Assembly (NCBI RefSeq): GCF_003073045.1
Contig: NC_037590.1
Span: 8,196,042-8,260,041 of the forward strand
Origin: Pomacea canaliculata
Lineage: Eukaryota; Mollusca; Gastropoda; Architaenioglossa; Ampullariidae
Length of the DNA stretch: 64,000 nt
Reading direction: 5' to 3'
This document shows, one piece after another, positions 38,217 to 50,125 of the stretch (position 1 is the first letter of the stretch; every line of letters begins with the position of its first letter). A program made the position numbers and the translations under genes. The notes under the pieces are model-generated. The model ran no database searches. It worked only from the letters and a program-made list of their open reading frames with translations, and had not been told where the DNA came from.

Positions 38217-40720
38217 TCAAACTCCGAAAAGGAGGTAACCGTTGAAGCACGTTGCCAGGCCGTTGATGGTGTTCTGGTAGGGGACGAGGTTGGAGGTGGC
38301 GGTGGAGCCAGCTGCTGGACCACAGTCACCAGGTCGGAGGACCAAGCAGGGCGATGGTGCTGACACTGGACTGTTGGTAGGTCGAGCCTTGACGGTCGTC
38401 GCTGTTGAAGGTGCTGCTCAACAACGTCGCGTTGGCCTGCAACAGGTGCACGACATGGAGGAGGACTCTGGTGCTGGTCAAGGAGGCCGGTCTTCACACG
38501 CAAACTTTTAAACTTATTTGACATCCGGGAAAGTGCGTGTGAAATGGCAGACGATAGTAATGGAGATCTAGCTAAGAAATCACGAAAAATACCTAGCGTG
38601 GATAAAAGATAAGAGAAAATAATCGCTTCAGGTTCTCTTCTGTGCAAACTAGAATAATGTTGAGAGAAACCATTCAGAATAAATCGAAAGGTAAACGTCC
38701 GTCCGTCTGTGATGAGTTACCTACCTTGAGTGAGAAGGCTCGGACGCTAGCGGCGGCTGTGTCGTGGGTCAGCTGACCAGAGGACAGGAAGTACACTCCA
38801 TGTAAGGGAGGCGAGAAGATGCTTGTAGAGACGTTGTACCCGTTTCCTTCGTTGAGCTGTACATTAACAGCATCCACCTCGTTAAGCCACCCGAAGCCTT
38901 CGCTCGTCATCATTCTATTCTACTGCTAATCCTACTTAAATAAACCAATGTTGTTTACTAGTGAAATAAAAATAAAAATAAAATAAATACTGAGACTCGA
39001 ACCTCGACAGTTTCAAAGAGTACTTGCACCCCTGCCCCGTAGTTCTTCTCTGTTCGCTCCGTGACACTGAAGGCCACCCGCTTGCCGGGTACCTCAGCGA
39101 CAGGTTCTCCGCCCTGAACAGCAGGTCCTCCGCCGTGGCGTTGAGTGCAGCCTCCTCCTGGGACACTTTCGCACGGATCGCCTCCACTTGATTTCGAAGG
39201 TTCTGCAGGTCGACTTTTCGTTTTTCTAATTCTGTGGGAAGAAATGATGATAAAATTACTAACAAACAGTTTGCTCCCATTTTGGTTTTGGAAAGGGGGG
39301 GACTTCATCTTCTAAGATGTTATAAAAACAGCATCATTAGGATCTGGTGGAGGGGAATGAACTGGCACTTAGTGGCATCATTGGTTAGAATCGAGGTCAT
39401 TAGGGGTCCTTTATAAAAAAAAAAAAAAATCTCAAATTTTAACAAACTAATGACAACAGTATGTTCGTTGAGCTTTTCGGCAAGTTTCAGCATCTGTGCA
39501 TGTAGCGACCTGCTGTACCTCTCCGCTTGGCCGCGATTTCATTTTCCAGTTGCTGCGTCGCCGCCAGGACTTGAGTGGTTTGCTGCTGAATCGCCTCCGT
39601 CTCCTCCCTGAGGGTGGACACGATCACTTTGAGGAAGAGGTTCGCAACCTCGGACTGAGCTGTGAGCGGAAAGAAGTTTGAAAGCAGATCGAAGAGTAAT
39701 TTGTGATGAGAAGCTCAAAGCTACAGCAATGGAACTAGTAGTTAGTTACTGACCGTCGTTTATCAGCGGAGTAGTCGTTGTCTATCTGGGGAGAAGTCGT
39801 TGTATCCCAGGGAGTACTCTTTGTATAACTGTGTCCGTCTATAAAGTAACTTACACTTACGATGGACAGTAAGTGTTCACAGAGCTACTGTACACTTACG
39901 ATGCACAGTGACGTTCACAACTGCCGATTTATAGACTTCCTCTCCGTCGGGTCCCAATCCTTCGATCTCACACCGATACCTACAACATGTTGAGGCAGAC
40001 GTTCAAAGAACCTGAACTCGTACATTACTGACTACACAAAGTTATCTCCCTTAGGCAAGAATCAATACATGCACACACAAGTGTACAAACATACACACAA
40101 GTATATAAACATACACACAAGTATATAAACATACACACAAGTATATAAACATACACACAAGGGTACGTACACACCTATGCATGCACAAAGAGAGAGATGG
40201 ACTCACAGTCCGGCGTGCTGGGCTGTTGGATTGTGTACGGAGATCTCCAAGCGGGCAGTGGAGGGCGAGCCCTCGACCAGTCGGCCGCTGGTGATCATGT
40301 TGGGGTCGGCGACGTACTGGGCGGGGGCCTGGCCGGCCCGCAGGCTGGCCACCGCCTGCTGCTCCCCCCGCTCCTCCTTGGTCAGCTGCAGGTAGTACAC
40401 CTCCCGGTAGTTGTCCACCGCTGGACCCGGCTGACACGTGACCGTCAGAGAGGGCGCTAGGACCGGGATGAGCTGCAGCGGGTCAGCTGTCAGCTGGATG
40501 TCGGCAGCTGCCACACCAAATCAAGAACTGAAACTTCTTTTCTTGTTGTTGTCCTGTCAGTGACACTGGACGTGCTGCAACACTACGGACTCAATCTCAT
40601 GTTTCAGTCTCATGTTTCACTCTCGTCTCAGTCTCATGCATCAATTCATCAAAAATACTTACCATGTAGAGAGTGTGGTAACAAACAGATAGCCACCACA
40701 GCTAAAAATAAGTTCTCCAT
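38217..40720 (-). CDS. QREP-like secreted protein: Ig domain, coiled coil, C1q (gene 1)
   Basis: Seven exons: 40720-40663 (signal peptide MENLFLAVVAICLLPHS), 40507-40207 and 39979-39900 (Ig domain; cysteines in LTVTCQP and YRCEIEG with the AGLYRC signature), 39659-39519 and 39231-39003 (coiled coil TLREETEAIQQQ and LEKRKVDLQNLRNQ, then the first C1q strand RVAFSV), 38919-38725 (SIFSPPLHGVYFLSSG) and 38436-38217 (ends LATCFNGYLLFGV). About 407 aa. Exon borders and phases parallel gene 2; the coiled-coil exons of both even begin with the same CACAG|AATTAGA. Single-base frame defects occur near 39085, 38342 and 38300. Probable role: secreted recognition of microbes. Tandem paralogue of gene 2. 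Confidence 0.8.
40089..40160. repeat. 20-bp minisatellite in an Ig-C1q gene intron
   Basis: Close to four copies of a 20-bp unit containing CACAAGTATATAAACATA, within the intron separating the two Ig exons. Confidence 0.8.
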
Positions 40721-41143
40721 TTTTATCCGCTGCATTCCTGTTTCTTTCATTCCAAAAGTTTCGAGGAGGAACCGTCTTGTTTTTCGGCCAGGCTTGTGGA
40801 AGCTACAAGTTCGACGAGATTAGAGGCTGAAGTCTGATACACACAAGGTTTTTTTTTTTCTTATCTGTCGTGAGAGATATCGAAGATAATGCAACACGAA
40901 ATGAGAGCACGTGTGTAGAAAGAAGGAACTGACACGAATTGTGTTTAATTGCAGTCAAGGTTGATATCACTTTGCTGATGACAATTGCTTATTGAGCTTC
41001 AAGCTAAACAACTGAATTTGTATTTCTTTCGGCAAAGAAAAGCTCAAACTCATTGCTAATATGGTACAATTATTTTGAGTTTCTCTTTGACATGACATGG
41101 TCATTTGTGCGGTGGACACGCAGTACACGAAGGACACAAAAGA

Positions 41144-41215
41144 ATGGCTTCTCATCTGGTTGTCTTACTCCTTGTCATCGCTCTGTCCAAGGCTCACCTG
41201 TCAACCACGGACTGA
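41144..41215 (+). other. Orphan signal-peptide-like exon
   Basis: A short + strand frame, MASHLVVLLLVIALSKAHL, is a textbook signal peptide but stops four codons later. In the next frame, sequence runs to a possible donor CCGAG|GTACAT at 41249, which would give phase 1. It may be a signal exon of another small secreted protein with a one-base defect, or a relic. No second exon was found. Confidence 0.3.
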
Positions 41216-41494
41216 CCACGAGAGCGGTGATCACTTGAGCCTCCGAGGTACATCAGAGGTTCTTCTCATAAATGCATGATCACGTGACACCACAGCTGCA
41301 CAGAGATGCATGTCGCTCTGAGGAGGAAGGTGAGACTGATCCATGAACGACATGGCATCCTACTGGAATTCTATTCTCCGACAGACCCTGTCCCTCGCCC
41401 TGGACCTCACTCGTGTGCAGAGAGCGGACCCACCCCGACACGGAGTAACATTCACACACCCCACCCCTCTCCCCCCAGCAAACACAGGTGCTAC

Positions 41495-41531
<37 letters not shown>

Positions 41532-42381
41532 GATACATCCACACACACGCCCACAAATAATTTCCATTAATAAGTCTTTTGATTTACTGATGGCATCATT
41601 TATTAGAGTATTGTAATGACTGCTTTGCCCAGTGGCACCGGATGTAACAAAGAGACTCATGGTCTTGCACTGCCAAACATTACAACTGACACCGAGCATG
41701 TATGATCTGTCCTTCTGTACATCGTCAGTCACTTTCATCAGTACACGATGCTGAAGACTTCAGACGTTGGAACAGACATCAAGCAGACGCCCAAAGGACA
41801 GATGTAATGTTATCTGTATTGGCCAAAACAAGAAGAGATAATTTACAACATTTTAGAATGAAAGAAAGAGAGGAAGAGAAATAAGGATTAAAAGAAAGAA
41901 AGAAATAATTGATATAAGAAGGAAGAGGGAAAAGTAGAGGTGAAAGTGCAGTTACAAGGGGTGTACTCAGAGTGTGTCGCAGAGCATCAATTTTGAGATA
42001 AATATATGATAGACAGGTGAATATCAAAACTTGCTGGACATGTCCTAGGTCGCCATCTCTTTATGGACAACTAAGAGAAAAATAACTCCAGCATCCACTC
42101 TCTGGTCATAACCCTTGGCACTGACGGTTAGCACCTCACACTTGGTACCAGAGATAACTAACAGGTAGTAACAAGGCCTCGCAACAAGGCTAAAAAGGAA
42201 CTGAAATAGTAAATAAATATAGGAAGTCGCGAATGTGATAACATCCGAAAAAATATTGTTAAGCCTTGAAGAGAAGCCCTACTTGTATTCAGAGGTTTAA
42301 ATTTGATGTCAGGGTATGTGCTGTCACCTTGCCAAGCCACTCTCACCTGGACAGAGCTGGGGTGTAGTACTACAGACGGTC

Positions 42382-42986
42382 TCAGGCATCCACCCGGCGA
42401 CTGTCCGGGTAGCCGCGCAGAGAATGTGTCAGGCAGAACGATGGCGGTGTGACACCTTGCTTGATCAGCTTTTGACACACCTCCCGCAGAAGGAAGTCCA
42501 AAACTCTATTTGGGGCGACTGTTTTGAAAGTATAGTTTTATGAAATCACACCAGGTTTAATGTAACAAGCATTTTTCATGCTCACAAATCAGTGAAAAAT
42601 GGGAAACAAACAACGATAGAGAGGAGTTACACGGCAGATGAGGAACTGAAGTAAACTCTGTGTGTGTGTCACATGTCAAAGTAAGCAAAACCCTATCCTC
42701 ACTTTCCTGGTGAGCTAATTCTGATATACAAAGATGAACTAAAACGGATACTCAGTAGCTTGGGTACACGGAGGATGCACAACCTCGACAGAACAGTTAA
42801 TAGCGACACAACAACAGAGTGGCACACGGACAAACAGACATACAGGCGTGCACAAAGGCAGGCAAAACGATAGAGTGACAGAGTGACAAATAAACGAATA
42901 TTTTAAGAGTAATGCTCACTGTGATCACCATGAACACTTTGTGGAAAACTCAGCATAACAAGAAGAAAACATGCCATAATTTTCAT
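42382..42986 (-). CDS. Two-cysteine secreted peptide gene (42.9 kb member)
   Basis: Exon 1 (42986-42920) encodes the signal peptide MKIMACFLLVMLSFPQSVHG and ends at a good A|GTGAGC donor in phase 1. Exon 2 (42518-42382) follows a TTTCAAAACAG acceptor and encodes VLDFLLREVCQKL, a 13-residue loop, then SFCLTHSLRGY, a short basic tail and a stop. About 67 aa. It shares with the peptide genes at 49.8-62.7 kb the phase-1 intron, the hydrophobic helix before the first Cys, Cys-Gln or Cys-Arg, and Phe-Cys-aliphatic at the second Cys. A TATAAT-like box lies at 43127-43132. Function unknown: a secreted peptide hormone, a defence peptide and an inhibitor are all possible. Confidence 0.6.
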
Positions 42987-43378
42987 TGTCCACATCGTTG
43001 AGGATGTCGTCTACACTAGACGCTGTCAAGTTTCCAACTCAGCTTCTACACATGGAAGTGGATGGACTGGTGAGGAAATACCTTGGTTATCTGTCCAGCC
43101 AGGCGGCAAGGGGCAGAATGTGTGTATTATAGCGCCCCCTGGACAACATATCATTGTTTTGTAGGGTTAACCTATTCTCACGTGACCACCGAGAGCTGTT
43201 AGGACTCCTGTCCACTTTGTTAGTAGGCAGTGAAAGTTTAGTAATTAGACAAATTATTTGTCGCTGTACTGCAGTGTCGCCATAGTAACGTCTTTAAAAT
43301 AAAGAGTTATGGTTTACTAAAGAGTGAAACCTTTTCTTTCTCAGCTGTGAAGAAAGTAAATAAATCTTTGCTTTAGAC

Positions 43379-46202
43379 CAGGGGTCTCAAACTCAATTTA
43401 CCCGGGGGCCACTGGAGGCAGAGTCTGGATGAGGCCGGGCCGCATCAGGTTTTCCACAAGAAAACTCTTACAAAAACATTCCAATGTTATCAAATGTCTT
43501 ATTTTTTCATCTTATTTTTGTGTTAACAAATAAAAATAAATTAACAAATTCATAAGAAAAAATAAATCAATCAGTAATAAATAAATTGAAAATGAAAATA
43601 TAATAATAATACAGCAGATATAGAAGACTGAAGAAAATACAGTTGCTGAACAGAGAAATGTAATTATTATTATTCAGATTCAAATGTCTGTATTAGCATT
43701 TCTTTAACATTTAACTTTCTTAACATGAATGGAACATTGAACATAAACTGTTTTGAACATGGCTTCTTCTGCCTACTTCTTGCTGCTAGAGGTCTGGCAG
43801 CGCTTACTCTCGCATAGCCGAGCCACATTTGGCTTAAGGGAGGAAGCAGTTGAGACCCTCAGTACGGCTTGAAGATGCTCATCAGTAAGTCTGGATCTGT
43901 ACTTGGACTTATTGAAGTTCAAGGTAGAGAAGAGCTTTTCGCACAAGTATGTGCTCCCAAAAAGACACATGGTCCGCTTCAACATTCGGGAAAGCTCAGG
44001 GAAGCTAGGGGGCAATTTTTTAAAAAATTGCCCGAGCCTGTCTGCTTTTCCACTCACCTCCCTGAACTTGGCTTTGAGTTCAGAGTTGCACTGCAGGTCA
44101 ATGAGCTCCATTTGAAGCACAGGAGGAGCATCTTGCACATCAAAGGAGAAGGGGTCCGCAAAAATTTGAAATGTGGTTCTGTGCGTCTTGAAGTCTGCAA
44201 ATCTGTGATCGAATTCCTCCTGTAGCTTCAAAATGACATCCACATACTCTTCACCACTGAACGGTGTGCCTGCATCCATGATGCCTTGCATGCTGGGAAA
44301 TGGCAAAGGTCTGTCTGAGAAAGCTGGGCTTTCCATAACATAAGTTTTGTAGAGAATGCTCTCACGTGTCATAGACAGCACTGACAAGTTGTCCCTGACC
44401 TTGTAGCTTCTTGTTCAGTACGTTAAGTTCATGTGTCATATCAACCAAAAAAGCTAAGTCCATGAGCCATTTTGGATCACTAAGCTCAGGAACAGCAACC
44501 CCATCTTTCTCCATGAAGGCTTTCACTTCGGCTCTCAACTCAAAAAATCTCTTCAATATGTTTCCCCTGCTGAGCCAACGTACCTCGGTGAAGTAGAGCA
44601 CATCCCCATATTCTGACTCCATTTCCTCTAAAAAAGCACGAAACCTTCTGTGCTTTAAGCCCCTGGATCTGATTTGGTTGATACATTTCACAACGAAAGA
44701 CATCACATTGTCAAACTTCAGGCATTTGCTGCAAAGGGCCTGCTGATGAATAATGCAGTGCAGAGCAATGGCCTCCTCCACACCTTCCTCTTCCAGTTTT
44801 TTTGAACAAGTGCCACCAGTCCATTTTTCCTCCCTGTCATTGATGGCGCTCCATCAGTTGTTATTCCAACAAACCTCCTCCAAGGCAAACCGGCATTCTC
44901 AATGGCATCACACAGCTGGTGAAATATCTCCTGAGCGGTGGTCTGGCCATGCATTGGAATCACTGTGAGCAACTCCTCTATGACTTCAAAAGTGTCATCA
45001 ACACCGCGGACAAAGACTGCGAGTTGGGCAGTGTCGGTGATGTCTGTGGTCTAGTCAAGAGCGACTGAGTATACACTGAAACATTTTGCTTTCTCACACA
45101 GTTGATCATAAATGTCACTTGACAGGTCAGAAATGCGCTCTGCTACGGTGTTGGCAGAAAGGCTGATGTTGCTAAACTGACCATTCCTTTCTTGACAGAC
45201 AATACTTGCAGCCTGTAATATGCACATTTTTAAAAATTCACCTTCTTTGAATGGCTTTCCTGCTTTAGCAATCATCTCACTAACCACGTAGCTAGCTTAG
45301 ACTGCTGCGTCATTCTCTTTGGCTGCTTTCTTAAAGAAATTTTGTTGCCTCAGTAGATATGTTTGATTAGCAACCCGTCGACTCTCTCATCTCCCTGGTA
45401 TTTTGCATACTCCTCAGCATGTCTAGTTGTTAATGATGTTTCAAAGTGTATTCCTTGTGCACTGCAACTTTCTCTGTGCAAATAAGACACGTTGGGCTGC
45501 CTCTGTGCTCAACAAAGAAATATTGCTCTTCCCACTTTTCCTGAAATTGTCTGTGCTCATCACCAACCTTTCTCTTAACTGCAGGCTTTGAAAAAGACAT
45601 GTTTGGGGCTGTGCGTAAAGGTTTTGCTGGCTCACTGTTGGCAATGACAAACTTAAACTGACTTTCGTTCCGCACACCTCATTACATACAACACACATAC
45701 TCCAATAGTCACTCACAGTTCTTTGGCAATTCACACTTCACCATTTTGAACCACCAACACAAACGGCGTATCTTCACCACATACAACTTTACGTTTCCTC
45801 GAGACGGACCTCCTTTCGCCAGCGCGCAGTTTGAAAAGTGAGGATTTTTCTCACGCAGAAGCCAAGATGTTTCTCCCTCCACGTGGCGTGTCTCCAGTCC
45901 TCCCTTTGAAGTTGACCGATTCAGGGAAACTGGTAGACACCCAACTTTTCCCACGGCCGTCCGCTTGAAGTCAGCAGTCCACGTGTCACAGGTCAAGATT
46001 TATGGCCACCCGCCCGGACCATCCAGAGGACAGTTGACAGAAACTGGAAGTTGCAGACTAAGGAGCGAGAGAGGAGAAGATATACTGTAACAGTATCAAA
46101 CTCGGGCCGCACTAACATGAAACTTTGATATTGAGGTGGGGGCCGCAAACTTTTGTTCCGCGGGCCGCAGTTGGCCCGCGGGCCGCGAGTTTGAGACCCC
46201 TG
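43379..46202 (-). mobile_element. hAT transposon (Charlie/GTF2IRD2-like), complete ends
   Basis: The ends are inverted: CAGGGGTCTCAAACT at 43379 and its complement ending at 46202. A perfect 8-bp target duplication, CTTTAGAC, is at 43371-43378 and 46203-46210. Subterminal DNA is GC-rich (GGGCCGC motifs), as in Charlie elements. It carries one transposase on the minus strand, now interrupted. Confidence 0.93.
43773..45675 (-). pseudogene. hAT transposase, BED finger type, interrupted
   Basis: Segments in order: a BED-like zinc finger region (EEQYFFVEHRGSPTCLICTE); the RNase H-fold start (YSVALD, with a TAG immediately after); VGITTDGAPSMTGRKNGL, the Asp region; EAIALHCIIHQQALC; a long helical insert with EVRWLSRGNILKRFFELR; and the C-terminal dimerisation block (LFGSTYLCEKLFSTLNFNKSKYRSRLT). 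Breaks include the in-frame TAG near 45052, a frameshift near 44800, a stop near 45298 and disruptions near 44390. It belongs to the hAT group that gave rise to GTF2IRD2 and ZBED5 in vertebrates. Unlikely to be active. Confidence 0.88.
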
Positions 46203-46210
46203 CTTTAGAC

Positions 46211-47488
46211 CCTCTGTGTGTGTGTGAACGCGTGAGTGAGGGAGAGAGGAGAGAGGAAGATGGTTAACTACATGCACGTCTGTGGTGTGTGTGTGTTCGT
46301 GCATGCACATATTTATGGCCTTGCCTGAAGACAGCAATGTGTTCCGAGTATTTAAAATCCATGACAGAAATTCTGAGAAATATTTCATTAGTAGTGGTTT
46401 AGGCACAGAGCCATCACACTGACAATTCACTTCGTTTCATCAGACAAAAAAATTTTGTTCAGGAAAAATAACTCTGTCACTCTTTACTCATGTACTGCAG
46501 AAACTGTTTTGATTCGCGATATCCACACAGGCTTTCTTTAATTCTCTTTTGTTAGTATGATTAAACTTATTTCTAATTTTAAAGTAGAATGTAAACGGTA
46601 TATAAAAAAAAAAATAAAAAAAAATTTAAAGAAATGTTCAAGGGAGATAACAAACCAAATAAACGCAGGTAGAGAGTTAACTCCCTTTCCCCCTGGTGAG
46701 TCGAGTTCTTACAGTGAGTGTTATCTAATCCCAATGATCACAATAATTTTGCAGTCTTCCCCACTCGAGAACTGCTTTCTAACTATTTGTGAATGTATGT
46801 TTGATGATAATGCTGTTTCAAAGGTTCTGGACGAGGTTTCTTCATTTTCATCAAATAATTACATCTTGTCATCAGTAGTTTCAGTCTATCTGGTGACAAG
46901 ATTCAGTTTTATCTGGTGTCTGCTGATTTTTGCTCCATCCATTCTCAGGCCTGCTTCTCCCACTTCTCTCTCCGTCTTTTATCTCTCTTCTTCTCTCTAA
47001 ACAAGATTCAAGATTCAAGATTCAATGAAAAATTAAGATTTAAAATGCGGATAGGGTTGGATTTAGACATTATCATTTCTTTTCTTACTGCATTTAAAAA
47101 TAAAGTAAAGGATAGTGTTGAGATAAACTGACATTAAAATAATTTAATAAAAGATTACTTGTCAGGAACTATAAGGCCTTCCTTGAATTTGTTTTAAAGC
47201 CAAGTGGTTGAAAGTCGCTTATCACAGCCATGCACATTGTTACACATTAATGGAAGGAGAATGAGAAGAGGACGGACTTGAAACTTGTAAGAGAAACAAT
47301 CTCATTAGATGATCCTTTGTACATGTGAGTGTTGCCCAGAGATACGAGTAGTTCACGTGACTGAGGCCAACAAAGACCTTGTGATAAATAATACGGAGTC
47401 GCTTGAAGAAAGGCAGTCAAATGGCTCGTTGGTCTTATTCGATGGATGCCGACTCTGAATCTTCTCCGTTCAAGATGTCGAGATGCGG

Positions 47489-47520
<32 letters not shown>

Positions 47521-47632
47521 CCGTTACTGACGGACGTTTGCTGACCACGTACAGAAGGTAAAGTAGATGCAGGCGGTTTTAGTAAGTAGAAGGTATTAGA
47601 AAGAACTCTGTTTTGCAAGAGGGGGGGGGGGA
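46211..47632. other. Intergenic, AT-rich, with a 30-base A run
   Basis: There is an A homopolymer at 47489-47518 and low-complexity AT stretches. An open frame at 46557-47000 (+) is compositionally biased and not supported. Confidence 0.5.
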
Positions 47633-48080
47633 CTAATTTCGCCGATTATCCCCTCGTTTGCTTGCGACACTAGGTCCTAGTTTCTTTAACAAGCGTTTGT
47701 CTTTTGCACGTTTGAGCTTCTCTATCAACAAGTTTAAGGTGTACAGAAAAGGGTTCAAAGCTGAGTTGAGAGGCAACACAAAGATGACCATAGCCACACT
47801 GGCCTCACTAGGAATGGCCACTCCTAAACTCGCCATGATGCTGACCATTCCCACTGGAAACCAGCACAGGAAGTCCGACACCACAACGGTAGCGAGGCGA
47901 CGAGCTATGATGATGTCTTTCGACTTTCTAGTCGTGTTTCCCTTCATGGAATTCACTAAAACCGATCGGTATATGCAGATCTGACCAACCGCAATGACCA
48001 TAAAGAGGACCATATTGAAGATGATCATAATTCCGAAAGAGTAGTTACAGCTTCTCAAATCGAACGGCAGTGTCGGCTGT
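47633..48080 (-). CDS. Rhodopsin-like GPCR, last exon (TM5-TM7), partial
   Basis: The exon starts after a TTTTTCAG acceptor and runs to a stop at 47633. It contains TM5 (IMIIFNMVLFMVIAVGQI), a basic third loop (KGNTTRKSKDIIIARRL), TM6 with the CWFP form of CWxP, and TM7 with NSALNPFLYTLN (NPxxY). A Lys/Arg-rich tail follows. The ALNPFLYTLN signature and TM6 resemble leucine-rich/relaxin-receptor and snail GRL101 receptors. No N-terminal half was found within the next 1.7 kb, where a + strand peptide gene begins at 49.8 kb, so this is either a fragment or the end of a gene with a long intron. The exon itself is intact. Confidence 0.75.
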
Positions 48081-49838
48081 CTGAAAAATTAGTTATTTAG
48101 AAAAATGTATTTACAAATAAAATAAACTCTGGGAACAACCTTTTGTGAAGGAAATAATGTTTTCTTGAAAAGTATTTTTCAAATCACATCAGTTATAACA
48201 TGGCGCTCGTCGAATGTAGAAACATTTACTTAGACATTTTTAGGAGAAACCAGGGAGGCTTCATTTCCTCTTTCTAACCACACCTAGATAACTGAAGTGA
48301 ATGTATTCCCGTTTATCTTGTCTTGCTGGATAAAAGCTGGAAAGTAGCTGGGTAGAAGAGAAACAACAGGTCAGTGGTGTAGGAACGTGGGGTGGGGAGG
48401 CAAGGGGAACAGCCATCCACTCAAAAATAAGGTGCGAGGGCGGGTGAACATACAGACAGGTAGACAAACAGGTAGACAGTGAGACTCAACCCTCGTGCCG
48501 ACAATCGGCCAAATCCTTTTGAAACTCTGAGAAAGGATGTTAACGAGAGAAGATCCGCCATGTCCTTCTGAAACGCATTTCCTGTAGACAGTAATGGAGA
48601 GACCTGAGTGGTTAGCTTGTAAAGAGGACTGCGCAAACATTTACCTGACCAGGTGCTAGAGAATCGACGTGTATCGTGCTAAAGCTTCTCTCATTAGCAT
48701 GATGAGTGGGTCACATCCGGGTCACGTGCGTAGGCTGGGTAACAAGACGTTTGGTCGGGACCTTCACGCCTTCTCTTGTTCCTGCAGACATGATGTTCTA
48801 CTGTTTATTGAGTACAACACTCTGACATATTTGTTGTGTACACATTACTTATCTAGGGTTTCCTTTCAATTTCTTCTTCTCTTGTCCGGGCTTCAAGTTT
48901 CTACAAGGAAGATTCGGTGGACAAACCCTGTCTGTATGCGTTCGTTTCCACCCGAAAAAAAGTGATGGCAAAGGTATTTGCACGATCTGTGGTTAAAGAA
49001 GGATGTGTGTGTGGGGTTGGGTATGTGTGTGTGTGGGTGTGGGTAGGTGCGTGTAAGAGAGAGAGAGCAGCAGAGCGTATTTGTAAGAGGGTGGATAGGG
49101 TCAATAGGTCAGAGAGACTCCGTGTTAAACCAGGAAGTGAATGTATTTGCTGTAATGTATCAAAACCTGTTCTGTGGCATTTGTAACATTAATTTTATTC
49201 TAGAAAAGGAATACAGTTAGAAAAAAAATGTACGTGGTTTGCTCGTATTTTTTCTTCTTGAAAGTACCCTGCGTGACTACTTCACGAATGGCTGTTTCAG
49301 CATTTGCCTGAACCCTACTTTTATCAGTTTTCGAAGACTTTTTTGAAAATAAAATGTCAAACTTTCAATCTCTATTACTAGAAATGCTAATTTTTTTCTA
49401 AACATTTAATGCCACACTCCACAAATCAATCAGTCCATCCATTCATTAATCAATCCATCCAACCATCAATCAAAGGTGTTCACCTCAACCTAGAATTCCA
49501 TGAGAAACACCACCTGAAGAGAAGATTTAAAAGCAAGGTGTATTGTATTTACACAATATTTGTTTTATTTGTACGACATATTTATTTATTGTTCAACCCT
49601 GGCTACTTTTCCAAGTGGCGCGACACGAGGTAGGTGAGGGCGTAGACAGGTAAACTAAGTCCTCGCGACCCGTGTGTGACAACTGGGCGACAGGAGACCA
49701 GGAAGGGAGAGCAGGAGACGGCTAACAGGAGCAGGACGTTCAGGCGAGAATCATTTCTACCCGGCTAGACAAGATACCCGCGATACACGAGGGTGAAATC
49801 TCGCCGAGTGCTGAAGGTTTCGATATTCAGGTGGCGTC
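48081..49838. other. No gene supported between GPCR exon and 49.8 kb peptide gene
   Basis: Searched for TM1-TM4 of the GPCR without success. Minus-strand frames at 48371-48640 show no receptor motif. The 3' part holds a small AATC/ATCC-rich stretch near 49420-49475. Confidence 0.45.
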
Positions 49839-50059
49839 ATGGATGTGCTGATCCTCCATCTGATGCTCTTCATGGTGTCGTCTGCTGTCACCTTCGCAAA
49901 TGTCCCTTTTCAGCGTGAGTAGAGTGATGTCTGTCTGTCCACCCATCTTTCTTTCTTTCTGTCTGTCTGTTTTTTTTTTTTCTTTCCTTCTGTCTGTCTG
50001 TCCACCCATCTTTCTTTCTGTCTGTCTGTCTGTCTGTCTTTTTTCTTTCTTTCTTTCTT

Positions 50060-50090
<31 letters not shown>

Positions 50091-50094
50091 TTTT

Positions 50095-50125
<31 letters not shown>

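Noticed and set aside
48371-48640. Candidate upstream exon of the GPCR
   Set aside because: Neither minus-strand frame shows a transmembrane pattern or receptor motif.
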